NCBI RefSeq assembly: GCF_015163665.1
Contig: NZ_JADEUG010000003.1
Coordinates: 1 to 64,000, forward strand
Length of the DNA stretch: 64,000 bases
Direction: 5' to 3'
Source: Xenorhabdus sp. BG5
GTDB taxonomy: Bacteria; Pseudomonadota; Gammaproteobacteria; Enterobacterales; Enterobacteriaceae
The notes under the pieces are model-generated. The model saw only the letters and a list, made by a program, of their open reading frames with translations, was not told where the DNA came from and made no database searches. The position numbers and the translations under genes are program-made. This document shows positions 31,079 to 40,936 of the stretch, in pieces (within the stretch, counting starts at the first letter, position 1; each line of letters starts with the position of its first letter).

Positions 31079-32608
31079 TTAAGTTTTGCGGCGTTTTTCT
31101 ATCCAAGCAAAGATGAAAAACAGGGCACTTGCTCCCCATATTGGCCAATTGCCGAAGCGAAAATAAGGTGTTATCCCTGTGGCTGGGGTTACTTTGGTTT
31201 CCAATACCTGTCGGGTAAATTGTGGAAGTTCAGCCTGAATGGAGCCATCCGGGTTGATTACTGCTGTAACACCATTATTTGTTCCTCTTAGCAGAGGACG
31301 TCCCAGTTCAAGAGCGCGCATCCGTGCCATTTGGAAATGTTGCCAAGGGCCAATGGAACGTCCAAACCAGGCATCATTAGAAACAGTCAGGAGGAACTCG
31401 GTGTCAGGTTTGAAATTATCACGCACCTGTTCACCCAAAATAATTTCGTAGCAGATAGCGGCAGTAATGTTGTGCCCGGCAACAGAAAGTTGAGGCTGGA
31501 TGTAATTACCTTGGCTAAAAGAAGACATCGGCAAATTGAATAAAGGTGCCAGTGGCCGCAGTATTGATGCCAATGGCACGAACTCACCAAACGGTACCAG
31601 ATGATGTTTATCGTAGCGGGTTGGTGCTGGGTATTGGTAAGGTATCTTATCCCCTAATACGATGATGCTGTTATAGAATTTATAGCCTTCCAACGTCGGT
31701 CGGGCGTCCACAATGCCAGTGATCAAGCTGGTATTATGTTTTCTCAGCACGGTATCCAGTTTAGTCAGAAAATCACTCTGGTTATATTCATAATCAGGAA
31801 TAGCAGATTCCGGCCAGATGATGATTGGCGTTTTACCAATGAAGGGGCGACTGTTATCCAAATAGATATCCAGTGTTTTCCCAAGAGCGGTGGACTCCCA
31901 CTTAATGGCTTGGGGAATATTACCTTGAACCAACGCAATATCAGTGGCTTTTTCTGGTTGTAGGGTATACCACGGGTAGTGCCTCATTGGCCACGGTAAC
32001 AGTAGCAGGATAATGGCTAAAATAGCTGCGGAAATTTTTTTCTGGGTAACAGCAACAACCAGCAATCCGCTGATCATCATCAGTAAGAAGGTAATACCTT
32101 CTACACCCAGAATAGGCGCAATGGCTTTCATCGGGCCATCAATTTGGCTGTAACCAAATTGTAACCACGGAAACCCAGATAACACCCAACCACGCAAGGA
32201 TTCTGTCAATTGCCACAGCGCTGGACTGGCTATAACCAGCCTGATGCTATTAGAAGCCGGAAAAAAGCGGTTCAATACACCAGTAAATAAAGCGGGATAA
32301 AGGGCAAGATAGGCAGATAGCAAGATCACCAAAAAGATATTGATAGCGGTTGGCATGCCACCAAAGTCAGCGATACTGACATAAACCCAGTTTGCGCCAC
32401 TGCCAAACAAACCAAGGCCCCAGCATAAACCAATAAAGCAAGCTTGGCGGGTTGTTCTGTTCAAGGAAAGGATTTGCAGGCCAAAAAGGGAAACAAGGGC
32501 AGCAGGCCAGAAATCAAAAGGTGAAAAAGCCAGCGTTCCACTGGCTCCGAAGAAAAGTGCCAGCACGGCACGTAACCGCTGGCAACTCATTAATGAGGCT
32601 TTGTTCAT
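31079..32608 (-). CDS. lnt: Apolipoprotein N-acyltransferase
   Basis: Lnt adds the third acyl chain to outer-membrane lipoproteins at the inner-membrane periplasmic face. The 509-residue protein has an N-terminal bundle of membrane helices and a nitrilase-like periplasmic domain. The triad is recognisable: Glu in IIWPESAIP, Lys in the [15 protein letters not shown] region and Cys in [10 protein letters not shown]. It is last in miaB-ybeZ-ybeY-corC-lnt, 11 bases after corC. Confidence 0.97.
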   Translation of the reverse strand: MNKASLMSCQRLRAVLALFFGASGTLAFSPFDFWPAALVSLFGLQILSLNRTTRQACFIGLCWGLGLFGSGANWVYVSIADFGGMPTAINIFLVILLSAYLALYPALFTGVLNRFFPASNSIRLVIASPALWQLTESLRGWVLSGFPWLQFGYSQIDGPMKAIAPILGVEGITFLLMMISGLLVVAVTQKKISAAILAIILLLLPWPMRHYPWYTLQPEKATDIALVQGNIPQAIKWESTALGKTLDIYLDNSRPFIGKTPIIIWPESAIPDYEYNQSDFLTKLDTVLRKHNTSLITGIVDARPTLEGYKFYNSIIVLGDKIPYQYPAPTRYDKHHLVPFGEFVPLASILRPLAPLFNLPMSSFSQGNYIQPQLSVAGHNITAAICYEIILGEQVRDNFKPDTEFLLTVSNDAWFGRSIGPWQHFQMARMRALELGRPLLRGTNNGVTAVINPDGSIQAELPQFTRQVLETKVTPATGITPYFRFGNWPIWGASALFFIFAWIEKRRKT

Positions 32609-32619
32609 CCAGATCCTAT

Positions 32620-33498
32620 TTATTGTTTATCAAGGCCAGGAACATCAGCATCATCCGGTATTTTTACATGAACCTGAATGATTTTACGGCTATCAGACAT
32701 TGCCACTTTGAAAAGGTAACCATCAATGGTGATGGATTCCCCACGTGAAGGCAGATGTCCAAATGCCTGCATGACTAGCCCACCAATAGTATCAACCTCT
32801 TCATCGCTGAAATTAGTGCCAAAAACGTCATTAAAATCCTCGATTTGAGTCAACGCCCGAACTGAATAGGAGTGGCGACTTAGGGTACGAATATTGTTAT
32901 CTTCATCATCATCGTATTCGTCTTCTATTTCCCCCACAATCAGTTCAAGAATATCCTCAATGGTGACCAGCCCCGAAACGCCGCCAAATTCGTCGATCAC
33001 AATCGCCATATGGTAGCGTTGGGAACGGAATTCTTTCAGCAGGCGGTCAACACGTTTACTTTCCGGCACGACAACAGCCTGACGAAGGACTTTATCAATG
33101 CTGAAAGGTTCTGCATTTGTACGCATGAAGGGTAGCAGATCTTTTGCCATTAATATGCCTTCGATGTGATCTTTGTCTTCGCTGATCACAGGAAAGCGTG
33201 AGTGGGCCGAGTCGATAATAACATCCAGACATTCGTCCAGAGATTGGTTGCTTTTTAAGGTAACGATCTGTGAGCGTGGGATCATAATGTCACGCACGCG
33301 TTGATCAGCAATATCCATGACACCTTCGAGCATCTCGCGGGTATCGGGATCGATTAGGTCGTTCTGCTCAGAATCACGGATCAGTTCAACCAAATCATCA
33401 CGGTTTTTCGGTTCACCGTGAAAAAGCTGATTAAGAAGTGCAAAAAAGCCTTTCTTAGGGCCAGGGTTATCGTTACTTGAAGGATGGTCGTCGCTCAT
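32620..33498 (-). CDS. corC: CBS-domain protein CorC (YbeX)
   Basis: The 292-residue cytoplasmic protein has two CBS domains (about 75-190; [10 protein letters not shown] and [15 protein letters not shown]) and a C-terminal CorC/HlyC transporter-associated domain. It is linked to Mg2+/Co2+ efflux and reported to affect ribosome metabolism in E. coli. Length equals the E. coli protein (292). An acidic loop ([12 protein letters not shown]) is characteristic. Confidence 0.96.
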   Translation of the reverse strand: MSDDHPSSNDNPGPKKGFFALLNQLFHGEPKNRDDLVELIRDSEQNDLIDPDTREMLEGVMDIADQRVRDIMIPRSQIVTLKSNQSLDECLDVIIDSAHSRFPVISEDKDHIEGILMAKDLLPFMRTNAEPFSIDKVLRQAVVVPESKRVDRLLKEFRSQRYHMAIVIDEFGGVSGLVTIEDILELIVGEIEDEYDDDEDNNIRTLSRHSYSVRALTQIEDFNDVFGTNFSDEEVDTIGGLVMQAFGHLPSRGESITIDGYLFKVAMSDSRKIIQVHVKIPDDADVPGLDKQ

Positions 33499-33568
33499 GG
33501 CGTTTTAATGAAAATTTCCCATATAAAATCGTAGACTGTTATGTTTAACATAAAAATGTTAGCAATGG

Positions 33569-34036
33569 TTATTCTTTTTCCGCGAGGTAGGGATCAGAAT
33601 AACCCATTTTTTTTAGGATCTCTGTTTCCAGAGCTTCCATTTCTTCCGCTTCATCGTCTTCAATATGATCATATCCCAGAAGATGAAGGCTGCCGTGAAC
33701 CACCATATGTGCCCAGTGTTCTTCGACAATTTTTTGTTGCTCATCTGCCTCTTTTTCAACAACTTGACGACAGATAATTAAATCACCGAGTAAGGGTAAT
33801 TCAACTTCAGGTGGAGCTTCAAATGGGAAAGATAACACATTAGTTGGTTTATCTTTCCCACGATAAGTGAGGTTTAAATCGTGGCTTTCTGCCTCATCGA
33901 CCAGGCGAATAGTTACTTCACTTTCGGCCAGAAATTGTGGCAAAACACTTTCCAGCCAGCGTTGGAAAAGAGCTTCTTCAGGAAGCCCTTCGGGGTTTTC
34001 ACATGCAATTTGCAAATCTAATATGACTGAACTCAT
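33569..34036 (-). CDS. ybeY: Endoribonuclease YbeY
   Basis: The 155-residue metalloenzyme is needed for 16S rRNA 3' maturation and ribosome quality control. The zinc motif H-x3-H-x5-H is visible in [15 protein letters not shown]. Length equals E. coli YbeY (155). It overlaps ybeZ by 4 bases and precedes corC by 70. Confidence 0.97.
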   Translation of the reverse strand: MSSVILDLQIACENPEGLPEEALFQRWLESVLPQFLAESEVTIRLVDEAESHDLNLTYRGKDKPTNVLSFPFEAPPEVELPLLGDLIICRQVVEKEADEQQKIVEEHWAHMVVHGSLHLLGYDHIEDDEAEEMEALETEILKKMGYSDPYLAEKE

Positions 34037-35079
34037 CGTGCTTCCTGTTTGCGTTTCTCATTGAGCGCTTTTTTGCGTTCCTGTTCCGCCGCTTCCCATG
34101 CTTCATAGGCGATAACCACTTTTGCTACCACCGGATGGCGAACAACGTCTTCACTATGTAAGAAGTTAAAACTCAGGTCATCAACATCAGATAACACTTC
34201 TATTGCATGACTCAGGCCTGATTTTTGACCTCTTGGCAGGTCAATCTGAGTTACGTCACCAGTAATGACGGCTTTAGAATTAAAACCAATACGGGTCAGG
34301 AACATTTTCATCTGTTCAATGGTCGTATTCTGGCTTTCGTCAAGAATAATAAAGGCATCATTGAGGGTACGTCCACGCATATAAGCCAATGGTGCCACTT
34401 CAATAACGTTTCTTTCGATCAGCTTCTCAACTTTTTCAAATCCCATCATCTCAAACAGGGCATCATAAAGCGGACGTAGATAAGGATCGACTTTCTGGCT
34501 GAGATCACCAGGCAAAAAGCCCAGTTTTTCGCCGGCTTCAACCGCAGGACGGGTTAGCAGGATACGGCGGATTTCCTGACGTTCCAGTGCATCAACCGCC
34601 GCGGCAACAGCCAAATACGTTTTCCCTGTACCCGCAGGCCCAACCCCGAACGTGATATCGTGATCAAGGATGTTAGCGATATATTGCGCCTGATTGGGAG
34701 TTCGGGGTTTTACAACACCCCGTTTAGTTTTGATATTGACGGCCTTGCCATACTCAGGAACGCTTTCTGCTGCTTGTTCCAGCACCCGGCTTTCAGTAAT
34801 AGCGAGGTGAACCTGTTCAGGCTCAAGATCAGGTATCACGCCGCGTATAGGAGCGGTTTCGATATAAAGGTGACGTAGGATCCCTGCGGCTGCATTAACA
34901 CACAATGGTTTACCTGCCAGTTTGAAACGGTTATCACGGCGATTGATTTCAATGCCCAAACGACGCTCAAGTTGTTTCAGATTATCATCAAATGGTCCAC
35001 ACAGGCTCATCAGTCGTTGATTGTCTGCGGGTTCCAGAAAGATTTCTTGGGTTGTTACTTGTGGGTTTATTTGTGTCAC
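34033..35079 (-). CDS. ybeZ: PhoH-like ATPase YbeZ
   Basis: The 348-residue P-loop protein of the PhoH family has Walker A GPAGTGKT and Walker [11 protein letters not shown], following an N-terminal RNA-binding-like region. It partners YbeY in rRNA and heat-stress metabolism. Length is close to that of E. coli YbeZ. It lies 24 bases after miaB. Confidence 0.95.
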   Translation of the reverse strand: MTQINPQVTTQEIFLEPADNQRLMSLCGPFDDNLKQLERRLGIEINRRDNRFKLAGKPLCVNAAAGILRHLYIETAPIRGVIPDLEPEQVHLAITESRVLEQAAESVPEYGKAVNIKTKRGVVKPRTPNQAQYIANILDHDITFGVGPAGTGKTYLAVAAAVDALERQEIRRILLTRPAVEAGEKLGFLPGDLSQKVDPYLRPLYDALFEMMGFEKVEKLIERNVIEVAPLAYMRGRTLNDAFIILDESQNTTIEQMKMFLTRIGFNSKAVITGDVTQIDLPRGQKSGLSHAIEVLSDVDDLSFNFLHSEDVVRHPVVAKVVIAYEAWEAAEQERKKALNEKRKQEAR

Positions 35080-35103
35080 TGATTATCTCTATGTTAGGGC
35101 CTG

Positions 35104-36534
35104 TTAAGGCTGATAAAAGCCAACACCGATCTCATCTTCCTTGCGAGTACGGGCAATGACTGATTCAGGTGACTCATGGATGCGCAGATCCATATCATCT
35201 TCAGTACGGATGACTTTACCACGCAGGGAGTTGGCGTATACGTCAACAATGTCGACATCAACAAATTTACCAATCATGTCAGGCGTTCCCTCAAAGTTAA
35301 CCACGCGGTTATTTTCGGTACGGCCAGAGAGTTCCATGATATTTTTGCGTGATGGGCCTTCAACCAGAATGCGTTGTGTGCTGCCAAGCATTGCGCGGCT
35401 GTAGCTCATGGCCTGCTGGTTAATACGTTGCTGGAGCAGGTACAAGCGCTGTTTCTTTTCATCTTCACTGACATCATCTGGTAAATCGGCCGCGGGTGTT
35501 CCTGGGCGTGCTGAATAGATGAAGCTAAAACTCATGTCGAAGTTAACATCGGCAATGAGTTTCATCGTTTTTTCAAAATCATCCTGTGTTTCACCTGGGA
35601 AACCGATGATGAAGTCAGAACTGATCAGAATATCAGGGCGTGCTTTACGTAAACGGCGAATAATGCCTTTGTATTCTAGTGCAGTATGGGCGCGTTTCAT
35701 CAGGGTAAGAATGCGATCAGAACCACTCTGGACTGGCAGATGCAGGAAGCTCACTAACTCAGGAGTATCTTCGTAGACTGCAATAATGTCGTCAGTAAAT
35801 TCAATGGGATGGCTGGTCGTGAAGCGGATGCGGTCGATACCGTCAATAGCTGCAACCAGACGCAACAGTTCTGCAAATGTGCAGATACCACCATCAAACG
35901 TTGCGCCGCGATAGGCATTAACGTTTTGACCGAGCAGATTAACTTCACGTACACCTTGCGCAGCAAGTTGGGCAATTTCGAATAAAATATCATCACAAGG
36001 ACGGCTGACTTCTTCCCCGCGGGTGTAAGGTACAACGCAGAATGTGCAGTACTTATTGCAGCCTTCCATGATGGAAACGAATGCTGTTGGGCCTTCGGCA
36101 CGAGGCTCTGGCAGACGGTCAAATTTTTCAATTTCAGGGAAACTGATGTCAACAATTGGGCTGCGGGTGCCTTTGACATGATTAATCATCTCGGGCAGGC
36201 GGTGCAGGGTTTGTGGCCCGAAAATAATATCGACGCTAGGTGAGCGTTGGCGAATGTAATCCCCTTCCTGGGAAGCAACACAACCCCCCACACCGATAAT
36301 GATTTCAGGATTTTTATCTTTCAGGCCCTTCCAGCGGCCAAGTTGGTGAAAGACTTTTTCCTGAGCCTTTTCACGGATTGAACAAGTATTCAGGAGTAAG
36401 ATATCTGCTTCTTCGGCGACATCGGTTAACTGATAACCGTGCGTGGTTTCCAGCAAGTCGGCCATCTTGGATGAATCGTATTCATTCATCTGACAGCCCC
36501 AGGTTTTGATATACAGTTTTTTTATCGTCGACAT
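35104..36534 (-). CDS. miaB: tRNA-2-methylthio-N6-dimethylallyladenosine synthase
   Basis: MiaB is a radical-SAM methylthiotransferase acting on A37 of tRNAs that read UNN codons. The ATG at 36534 gives 476 residues, starting [20 protein letters not shown] and matching E. coli MiaB (474); an upstream ATG at 36657 adds unmatched sequence. Cysteines of the auxiliary cluster ([18 protein letters not shown]) and the radical cluster (CNKYCTFC) are present, with a C-terminal TRAM domain. It is divergent from ubiF. Confidence 0.97.
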   Translation of the reverse strand: MSTIKKLYIKTWGCQMNEYDSSKMADLLETTHGYQLTDVAEEADILLLNTCSIREKAQEKVFHQLGRWKGLKDKNPEIIIGVGGCVASQEGDYIRQRSPSVDIIFGPQTLHRLPEMINHVKGTRSPIVDISFPEIEKFDRLPEPRAEGPTAFVSIMEGCNKYCTFCVVPYTRGEEVSRPCDDILFEIAQLAAQGVREVNLLGQNVNAYRGATFDGGICTFAELLRLVAAIDGIDRIRFTTSHPIEFTDDIIAVYEDTPELVSFLHLPVQSGSDRILTLMKRAHTALEYKGIIRRLRKARPDILISSDFIIGFPGETQDDFEKTMKLIADVNFDMSFSFIYSARPGTPAADLPDDVSEDEKKQRLYLLQQRINQQAMSYSRAMLGSTQRILVEGPSRKNIMELSGRTENNRVVNFEGTPDMIGKFVDVDIVDVYANSLRGKVIRTEDDMDLRIHESPESVIARTRKEDEIGVGFYQP

Positions 36535-36742
36535 TTTGTTGTATCCGGTGTTTCCAGTGGAATGATGCTTCAACACTGAAAAGCGCAATATATTGCATAA
36601 TATTGCACGTAGTGTATTTAGCATAATATTGTTGGCTATTGTAGTCATTTGAGGCACCAGTGACCAGACTGTAACAGCGGATATTCTCAGCCGGAAAGGG
36701 AAAATTCCGGTAGACTGTTTTAATCAATAAGTTAATGACGTG

Positions 36743-37936
36743 ATGAATATGAATAATCCACAACAAAAATTCGATATCGTTGTCGTTGGCGCAGGTATGA
36801 TTGGTGCGGCGACAGCATTGGGATTGGCGCAGGAAGGTTGGCGTGTTGCATTATTGGAGCACCAGCTTCCCGCACTTTATGATGCAGAGAGTGAACCTGA
36901 TGTTCGTATATCTGCGATCAGCTGTGCTTCGGTGGATTTATTGAAACAATTGGGAGCATGGGAAAACGTATTGCAAATGCGCAGTGCTCCTTATCGAAAG
37001 CTGGAAACATGGGAGCAAAATGATTCGAACGTCATTTTCGACGCTGAAAGTTTGAGGCTGCCAGAGTTAGGGTATATGGTTGAAAATCGTGTCTTGCAAC
37101 TGGCATTGTGGCAGGAATTTGAACGTTATCCAAACCTGACATTGATTTGCCCCACGGTTTTGCAATCTATGCAGCGTCAGCATGAGAATAAAACGTGGTT
37201 GGTGACGTTGGAAGATGGCACGGAAATTAACACACGACTGATTATTGGTGCAGATGGTGCCCGCTCTCAAGTCCGTCAATTGGCGGGTATTGGCAGTAAC
37301 GGGTGGCAATATCGCCAGTCATGTATGCTGATAACCGTCAAGACTGATCAGCCTCAACAAGATACAACGTGGCAACAATTTTTTTCTTCTGGCCCCAGGG
37401 CTTTCCTGCCGTTGTTTGATCAATGGGCTTCTTTGGTTTGGTACGATTCTCCCGCACGTATTCGTCAATTGCAGTCGATGACGATGGCACAACTTGAACG
37501 AGAAATTTTTCAGGCATTTCCTGCCCGCTTAGGTAAAGTTACCCCGATTGCTGCGGGTTCATTTCCACTGACTCGTCATCATGCCAGCCATTACGTACAA
37601 GAAGGGTTGGTTCTGCTGGGAGACGCGGCTCATACCATCAATCCGTTGGCAGGGCAGGGAGTGAATTTAGGTTATCGGGATGTTGATGTGTTACTCAAGG
37701 TATTAACCAATGCTAAGGAATTGTTGGAAGAGTGGGATTCTTTGCCAGTCTTGATGCGTTATCAACGTCGCAGAATGCCGGATAATTTGGTGATGCAGGC
37801 AGGAATGGATTTTTTCCATACCACATTCAGTCATGATTTGCCGGGGTTAAAAACGGTACGAAATCTGGCATTAATGGCCGCGCAGCGTTCAAGAGTCATG
37901 AAAAATCTTGCTCTGAAATATGCATTGGGGTTGTGA
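36743..37936 (+). CDS. ubiF: Ubiquinone hydroxylase UbiF
   Basis: UbiF is a FAD monooxygenase that hydroxylates 2-octaprenyl-3-methyl-6-methoxybenzoquinol in ubiquinone synthesis. Motifs are the N-terminal dinucleotide-binding VVGAGMIGAA, the IIGADGARSQVRQ segment, and GDAAHTINPLAGQGVNLGYRD. Starts at 36740 (GTG), 36743 or 36749 differ by only a few residues. Length is near E. coli UbiF (391). Its stop is followed immediately by foreign sequence, the left edge of a plastic zone. Confidence 0.96.
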   Translation: MNMNNPQQKFDIVVVGAGMIGAATALGLAQEGWRVALLEHQLPALYDAESEPDVRISAISCASVDLLKQLGAWENVLQMRSAPYRKLETWEQNDSNVIFDAESLRLPELGYMVENRVLQLALWQEFERYPNLTLICPTVLQSMQRQHENKTWLVTLEDGTEINTRLIIGADGARSQVRQLAGIGSNGWQYRQSCMLITVKTDQPQQDTTWQQFFSSGPRAFLPLFDQWASLVWYDSPARIRQLQSMTMAQLEREIFQAFPARLGKVTPIAAGSFPLTRHHASHYVQEGLVLLGDAAHTINPLAGQGVNLGYRDVDVLLKVLTNAKELLEEWDSLPVLMRYQRRRMPDNLVMQAGMDFFHTTFSHDLPGLKTVRNLALMAAQRSRVMKNLALKYALGL

Positions 37937-37942
37937 TGGATA

Positions 37943-38263
37943 TTGTCTCCTATTAGCCCCTTATGGGGCTATTTGGTTGGTTTGGCGGAAACCATGGAAC
38001 TAGCAAAAAATGCCTACCCCAAAACGGGTGGCGTCGTGGGCGAACATGTCGATGTTGAGGGGTACATTAAATCCGGTGCGGGTTATGATGTTGTGTCTGG
38101 ACGTGATATTTGGACGAAAAATAATATTTGGGAAAACGGACAGCGCGTCTACAGTCCGAACAATAAACCCAACCCGGAGGAAATCGGCGCACAACCTGCG
38201 GGCAACTACCAGCCTGCCAGGGATTATCTTCAACCAGCAACTTATCATGCCGCCATATCTTGA
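37943..38263 (+). pseudogene. Phage tail-fibre gene fragment
   Basis: The 106-codon frame contains AKNAYPKTGGVVGEHVDVEG and GRDIWTKNNIWENGQRVYSP followed by NNKPNPEEIGAQ. This is the repeated hinge pattern of tail fibres in prophages of Xenorhabdus-type bacteria (inferred from pattern). Full fibres have several hundred residues, so this is a broken remnant with no clear start: the first codons look like ubiF-flank sequence. It lies 6 bases after ubiF. Confidence 0.7.
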
Positions 38264-38327
38264 AATTCACGGAATCAGCAGTGTTATTTTCAGTTAAACC
38301 TGAAATTGTCACCTTTAACTTTTTCAT
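38220..38327 (-). pseudogene. N-terminal fragment of an unknown minus-strand gene
   Basis: A start with a good ribosome site (TAGGGATC, spacing about 6) at 38327 opens MKKLKVTISGLTENNTADSV and continues NFKIWRHDKLL. The frame stays open to 38067 but there runs antisense to the tail-fibre fragment, so only the first 30-35 residues look genuine. It appears to be the 5' end of a gene cut off by a deletion joining it tail-on to the fibre remnant. The product is not recognised. Confidence 0.4.
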
Positions 38328-38355
38328 TGTGTGATCCCTAACTTTTATTGCGGGA

Positions 38356-38385
38356 AAACAAAAAGGCCACGCCATGCGCAGCCTT
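38356..38385 (-). terminator. Terminator after the RelE-like toxin gene
   Basis: A 10-bp stem including two G-U pairs (38376-38385 with 38363-38372) with a 3-base loop is followed on the minus strand by TTTGTTTT. It starts 6 bases past the toxin stop codon. Confidence 0.8.
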
Positions 38386-38390
38386 GTGTA

Positions 38391-38720
38391 TTATTTGATA
38401 AACTTCAGATCGTCTTTCTTGTGTCGCTTTTGTTCCTGATAGAAATTTTCATGAGGACCCACATTTAACAGGTAAAGCTCTATTTTCTCTTCAACCCAGT
38501 GATAACCAAGCAATATTAACTGATTATTTAATTGAAACCTGTGAACACGAAGAAAACTCAAATCACCTTTCTTTTGTTCGCCAATTTCAGGGTTGTCGAT
38601 AATTTTTTCTATCTCATCTTCCACGATAGCAAGAAGATTTTCAGGTAACTTAGATAATGCCTTAGAGAAACGCCTTGTTTCATAAACGTCAATCTTGGGA
38701 CTTTTTTGTCCTTCTGACAT
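38391..38720 (-). CDS. RelE/ParE-like type II toxin
   Basis: The 109-residue protein from the ATG at 38720 has an AAGGTG site upstream. It resembles RelE/ParE-superfamily toxins: ETRRFSKALSKLPENLLAIVEDEIEKI as the N-terminal helical hairpin, then the beta-rich core LSFLRVHRFQLNNQLILLGYHW and a C-terminal VGPHENFY. Such proteins cleave mRNA on the ribosome or poison gyrase; which applies here cannot be told. It overlaps the upstream antitoxin by 32 bases, so the two are co-translated. Longer frames to 38810 run through the antitoxin gene and are rejected. Confidence 0.75.
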   Translation of the reverse strand: MSEGQKSPKIDVYETRRFSKALSKLPENLLAIVEDEIEKIIDNPEIGEQKKGDLSFLRVHRFQLNNQLILLGYHWVEEKIELYLLNVGPHENFYQEQKRHKKDDLKFIK

Positions 38721-38925
38721 AACGCGACACCTTACCATTATCGACTTCGCTTTTCGCCAGTAAGACATCAAGGATAAAAGAGTATGGTACATCCGGGTTA
38801 TCTTCGGCAATGCTGCCTATTTTTGCCCAGTGTTCTATCTGCTTTGGCACACTCCTGCTTGATGCTTCTGCGTGAATTTTTACCTCATTCACAAAGTCAT
38901 CATCTAAACGAATGCTAATAGCCAT
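38689..38925 (-). CDS. ParD-like ribbon-helix-helix antitoxin
   Basis: The 78-residue protein begins MAISIRLDDDFVNEVKIHAE with SSRSVPKQIEHWAKIG, the ParD-like ribbon-helix-helix pattern: a short beta strand followed by two helices. It should neutralise the downstream toxin and repress the operon. It is intact and ends inside the toxin gene. It stands on the left flank of the ISAs1 element. Confidence 0.75.
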   Translation of the reverse strand: MAISIRLDDDFVNEVKIHAEASSRSVPKQIEHWAKIGSIAEDNPDVPYSFILDVLLAKSEVDNGKVSRYVRRTKKSQD

Positions 38926-39052
38926 TTGAGTAGCCTCTCGGGTATTGTGTTACATGCGGTGTGAAACGCATACGCCTTCGGAAGCGCACTTATAATATGC
39001 ACCATTTTGTTGTATTACGCAATCTTTTGTCGCGTTATATATTCTCCAATTC

Positions 39053-39084
39053 AAGCGTATTAGCTGGATAAACATAATACGCTT
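39053..39084. repeat. 10-bp inverted repeat left of the insertion sequence
   Basis: Arms AAGCGTATTA (39053-39062) and 39075-39084 are perfect complements, 12 bases apart. They lie between two toxin-antitoxin loci and could belong to the promoter region of either. Confidence 0.5.
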
Positions 39085-39100
39085 ACTAGCTACTTGCATA

Positions 39101-39117
39101 AGTCCCAAATTGGGACT
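39101..39117. promoter_or_regulatory. 17-bp palindrome, likely former operator of the decayed higBA locus
   Basis: AGTCCCAAATTGGGACT is a perfect palindrome with 8-bp arms around one base. Before the insertion sequence arrived, it stood about 30 bases upstream of the degraded higB start. Position and symmetry fit an autoregulatory operator bound by a HigA-type antitoxin (inference). The insertion target overlaps its right arm. Confidence 0.55.
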
Positions 39118-39122
39118 GGCGT
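39113..39122. repeat. Left copy of 10-bp target-site duplication
   Basis: GGACTGGCGT directly precedes the left inverted repeat and is repeated exactly after the right one at 40331-40340. ISAs1-family elements make 8-10-bp duplications. Confidence 0.95.
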
Positions 39123-40330
39123 CAGGGGTTACGCATGAAATTTTGGTAGGCTAAAATTGATTAAATAACAGCGCTTCCATATAGCTATTATCCCACCCGG
39201 CTGATTTCCTTCGGGCACTCAAACTCAGTTTACTGTTGGTATCTCGTTTCACGATATTGAGCGCCATTTTACGTAATTGGGCAAATATTCTTGTGGCGAT
39301 CCGCTCTCTCATCCGTGAATCATTTTCTCGAAAAGTGACATCCAGTACCCAGTGTACACTATTTTCTATAGCCCAATGCTTTCGTATGGCATTTAACTGA
39401 AAGGCGGGAGAATCATGGCAACTGCTTAGATAATAACGAAAATCAGAGGTCACTTTGTCAGAATAATGTTCTTGTCGTATCGTTTCTGTGACCAGAAGGG
39501 CCTGAATATCTGGCCAGGAACCTAAGTGTTTTGTTTCTGATGTCAGTGGCAGAACCCATCCACGTCGTCTGACGGTACGTCCATGGCTATCATCGAATTC
39601 ATCATGGTCAGGTTTAAGGTAAGGCTTTTGGGTTATCTGTTGTTGTTGAAAATAGTTAACAGCTTCCGAAATGGTTTTTCCCTGATTGCCTTTAAGGGAC
39701 AAAATATAATCGGCTTCACTCTCGCATAATTGCTGAGCAATCGTGCGTTGGCACCCCATCGCATCAATCGTAACGAGATGCCCTTTCAATGAAAGCATCG
39801 ATAATAATGTGGGGATAGCCTTAATTTCGTTTGATTTTCCGTCTACGGCACACTGACATAAACTGATCCCTTTCTCAACCGAGAATGCACTCACCACATG
39901 TAATGGGCTTTGTTCAATTTTCTTATCAAACGAATGGCGTAAACTTTTACCATCAATCGCAATGATCGCCCGCTTTTTTGAAGAAACATCATGAGAAACC
40001 CACTGATAAAAATGACGTTCAAAGAGGTCCGGATTTAATAAACTGAAACAGCGCCGAAAAGTATCATGTGACGGAATACCGCCTTTGAGCGGAAGAAATG
40101 AACTCAGCCAATCCTTTTTTAGCTGACCGTACTGTTCAATATCGGTCCAGGCGTTAGCGCCGGCAATGACAGCGCATACCGCGATCACTAAGATATCAAT
40201 AAAGCAGTGTTTGACCTTTCCCTGACAACGTGGATCTGGAAAATCAGAAAAAACATCCACTAATTCTTTCATCAGCGCCCCTTTAAAAATGAACTCATTA
40301 TCTACTAAATATTTTCATGCGTAACCCCTG
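39123..40330 (-). mobile_element. Complete ISAs1-family insertion sequence, 1208 bp
   Basis: The element is bounded by perfect 18-bp terminal inverted repeats, CAGGGGTTACGCATGAAA (39123-39140 and 40313-40330 inverted), and flanked by a 10-bp direct repeat. It contains one full-length transposase gene on the minus strand. Intact ends, gene and duplication mean recent insertion. It separates a palindromic operator from the decayed higBA genes to its right. Confidence 0.96.
39151..40272 (-). CDS. ISAs1-family transposase
   Basis: The 373-residue DDE transposase is of the ISAs1/H-repeat type. It begins MKELVDVFSDFPDPRCQGKV, has GIPSHDTFRRCFSLLNP, and catalytic acidic residues in IIAIDGKSLR, VTIDAMGCQ and HWAIENSVHWVLDVTFRE. 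The C-terminus has RKMALNIVKRD. It appears intact and fills almost the whole element. Confidence 0.95.
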   Translation of the reverse strand: MKELVDVFSDFPDPRCQGKVKHCFIDILVIAVCAVIAGANAWTDIEQYGQLKKDWLSSFLPLKGGIPSHDTFRRCFSLLNPDLFERHFYQWVSHDVSSKKRAIIAIDGKSLRHSFDKKIEQSPLHVVSAFSVEKGISLCQCAVDGKSNEIKAIPTLLSMLSLKGHLVTIDAMGCQRTIAQQLCESEADYILSLKGNQGKTISEAVNYFQQQQITQKPYLKPDHDEFDDSHGRTVRRRGWVLPLTSETKHLGSWPDIQALLVTETIRQEHYSDKVTSDFRYYLSSCHDSPAFQLNAIRKHWAIENSVHWVLDVTFRENDSRMRERIATRIFAQLRKMALNIVKRDTNSKLSLSARRKSAGWDNSYMEALLFNQF

Positions 40331-40340
40331 GGACTGGCGT
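40331..40340. repeat. Right copy of 10-bp target-site duplication
   Basis: GGACTGGCGT follows the right inverted repeat and matches 39113-39122 exactly. Confidence 0.95.
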
Positions 40341-40346
40341 GCTTTT

Positions 40347-40647
40347 ATGAAAATAAATCCGTTGCATCATTAAAAACGTTTTGGGAAAAATACCCCGATG
40401 CAGAACAACCACTAAGGGCTTGGTTTGACGAGGCCAAAAAAGCCTCCTGGAAAACACCTGCTGAAATTAAAGCGCAATACCGCAATACGAGTATCTTGAA
40501 AAATAATCGCGTAGTATTCAACATCAAGGGGAACGACTACGTCTGATAGTTTCCATCTTTTACTCCACAGGCTGGGTGTACGTAAAATTCATCGGTACAC
40601 ACAAACAGTACGATGCCATAGATGCTAACACCGTAGAGCCGGAGTGA
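40347..40647 (+). pseudogene. higB: Frameshifted HigB-type mRNA interferase toxin
   Basis: Two frames together read like a RelE-superfamily HigB toxin: VASLKTFWEKYPDAEQPLRA, then WFDEAKKASWKTPAEIKAQY and SILKNNRVVFNIKGNDY. Then, after a one-base deletion near 40540, they read RLIVSIFYSTGWVYVKFIGT to a stop at 40645. The only nearby ATG (40347) is itself out of frame with the body, so a second indel lies near residue 5. The toxin is therefore dead. Its stop lies just before a higA-like start, as in normal higBA operons. Confidence 0.8.
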
Positions 40648-40650
40648 ACA

Positions 40651-40773
40651 ATGAACATTAGAACAGAAAGCGATTATCAAAAAGCATTAAAAACTATTGC
40701 CTCACTATTTGATAATCAAGGTGTTATGGAATTACACAATGGGTTGATTTGCGCAGTAAAAACGGGTAGCTGA
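40651..40773 (+). pseudogene. higA: Truncated HigA-like antitoxin fragment
   Basis: The frame starts MNIRTESDYQKALKTIASLF, typical of the N-terminus of HigA-type antitoxins paired with RelE-like HigB, and runs 40 codons. After about residue 22 the sequence no longer fits, and the helix-turn-helix domain is missing. A deletion seems to have fused the start to unrelated sequence. It follows the broken higB by 3 bases. Confidence 0.65.
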
Positions 40774-40936
40774 CTGCTGGATGCATTGAAATTCAACAAA
40801 TTATTAGTTCAATAAATGTGCAAAATGATAGTTTGGAGGAATATGAGAACGGATGAGGGAAATGTATACAGATGCCGGAAGATTCGGTGTGGAATTTGAG
40901 TCAGGGGGAGGTAGATCTATAATTTCAGTTGTATAA
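40719..40936 (+). pseudogene. Remnant 3' end of an unidentified gene
   Basis: Short coding-like stretches occur in successive frames: MELHNGLICAVKTG, LTAGCIEIQQIISSINVQND (continuing SLEEYENG), then MREMYTDAGRFGVEFESGGG ending in SIISVV. Read together with two frameshifts they look like about 70 C-terminal residues of one small soluble protein. The family is not recognised. The remnant joins the higA start directly. Confidence 0.4.

Noticed and set aside
36535-36657. 41-codon extension of miaB
   Set aside because: The segment overlaps the divergent promoter region and has no family match; the ATG at 36534 fits MiaB.
38000-38248. Minus-strand 82-codon frame
   Set aside because: Antisense to the tail-fibre fragment, with no ribosome site or domain.
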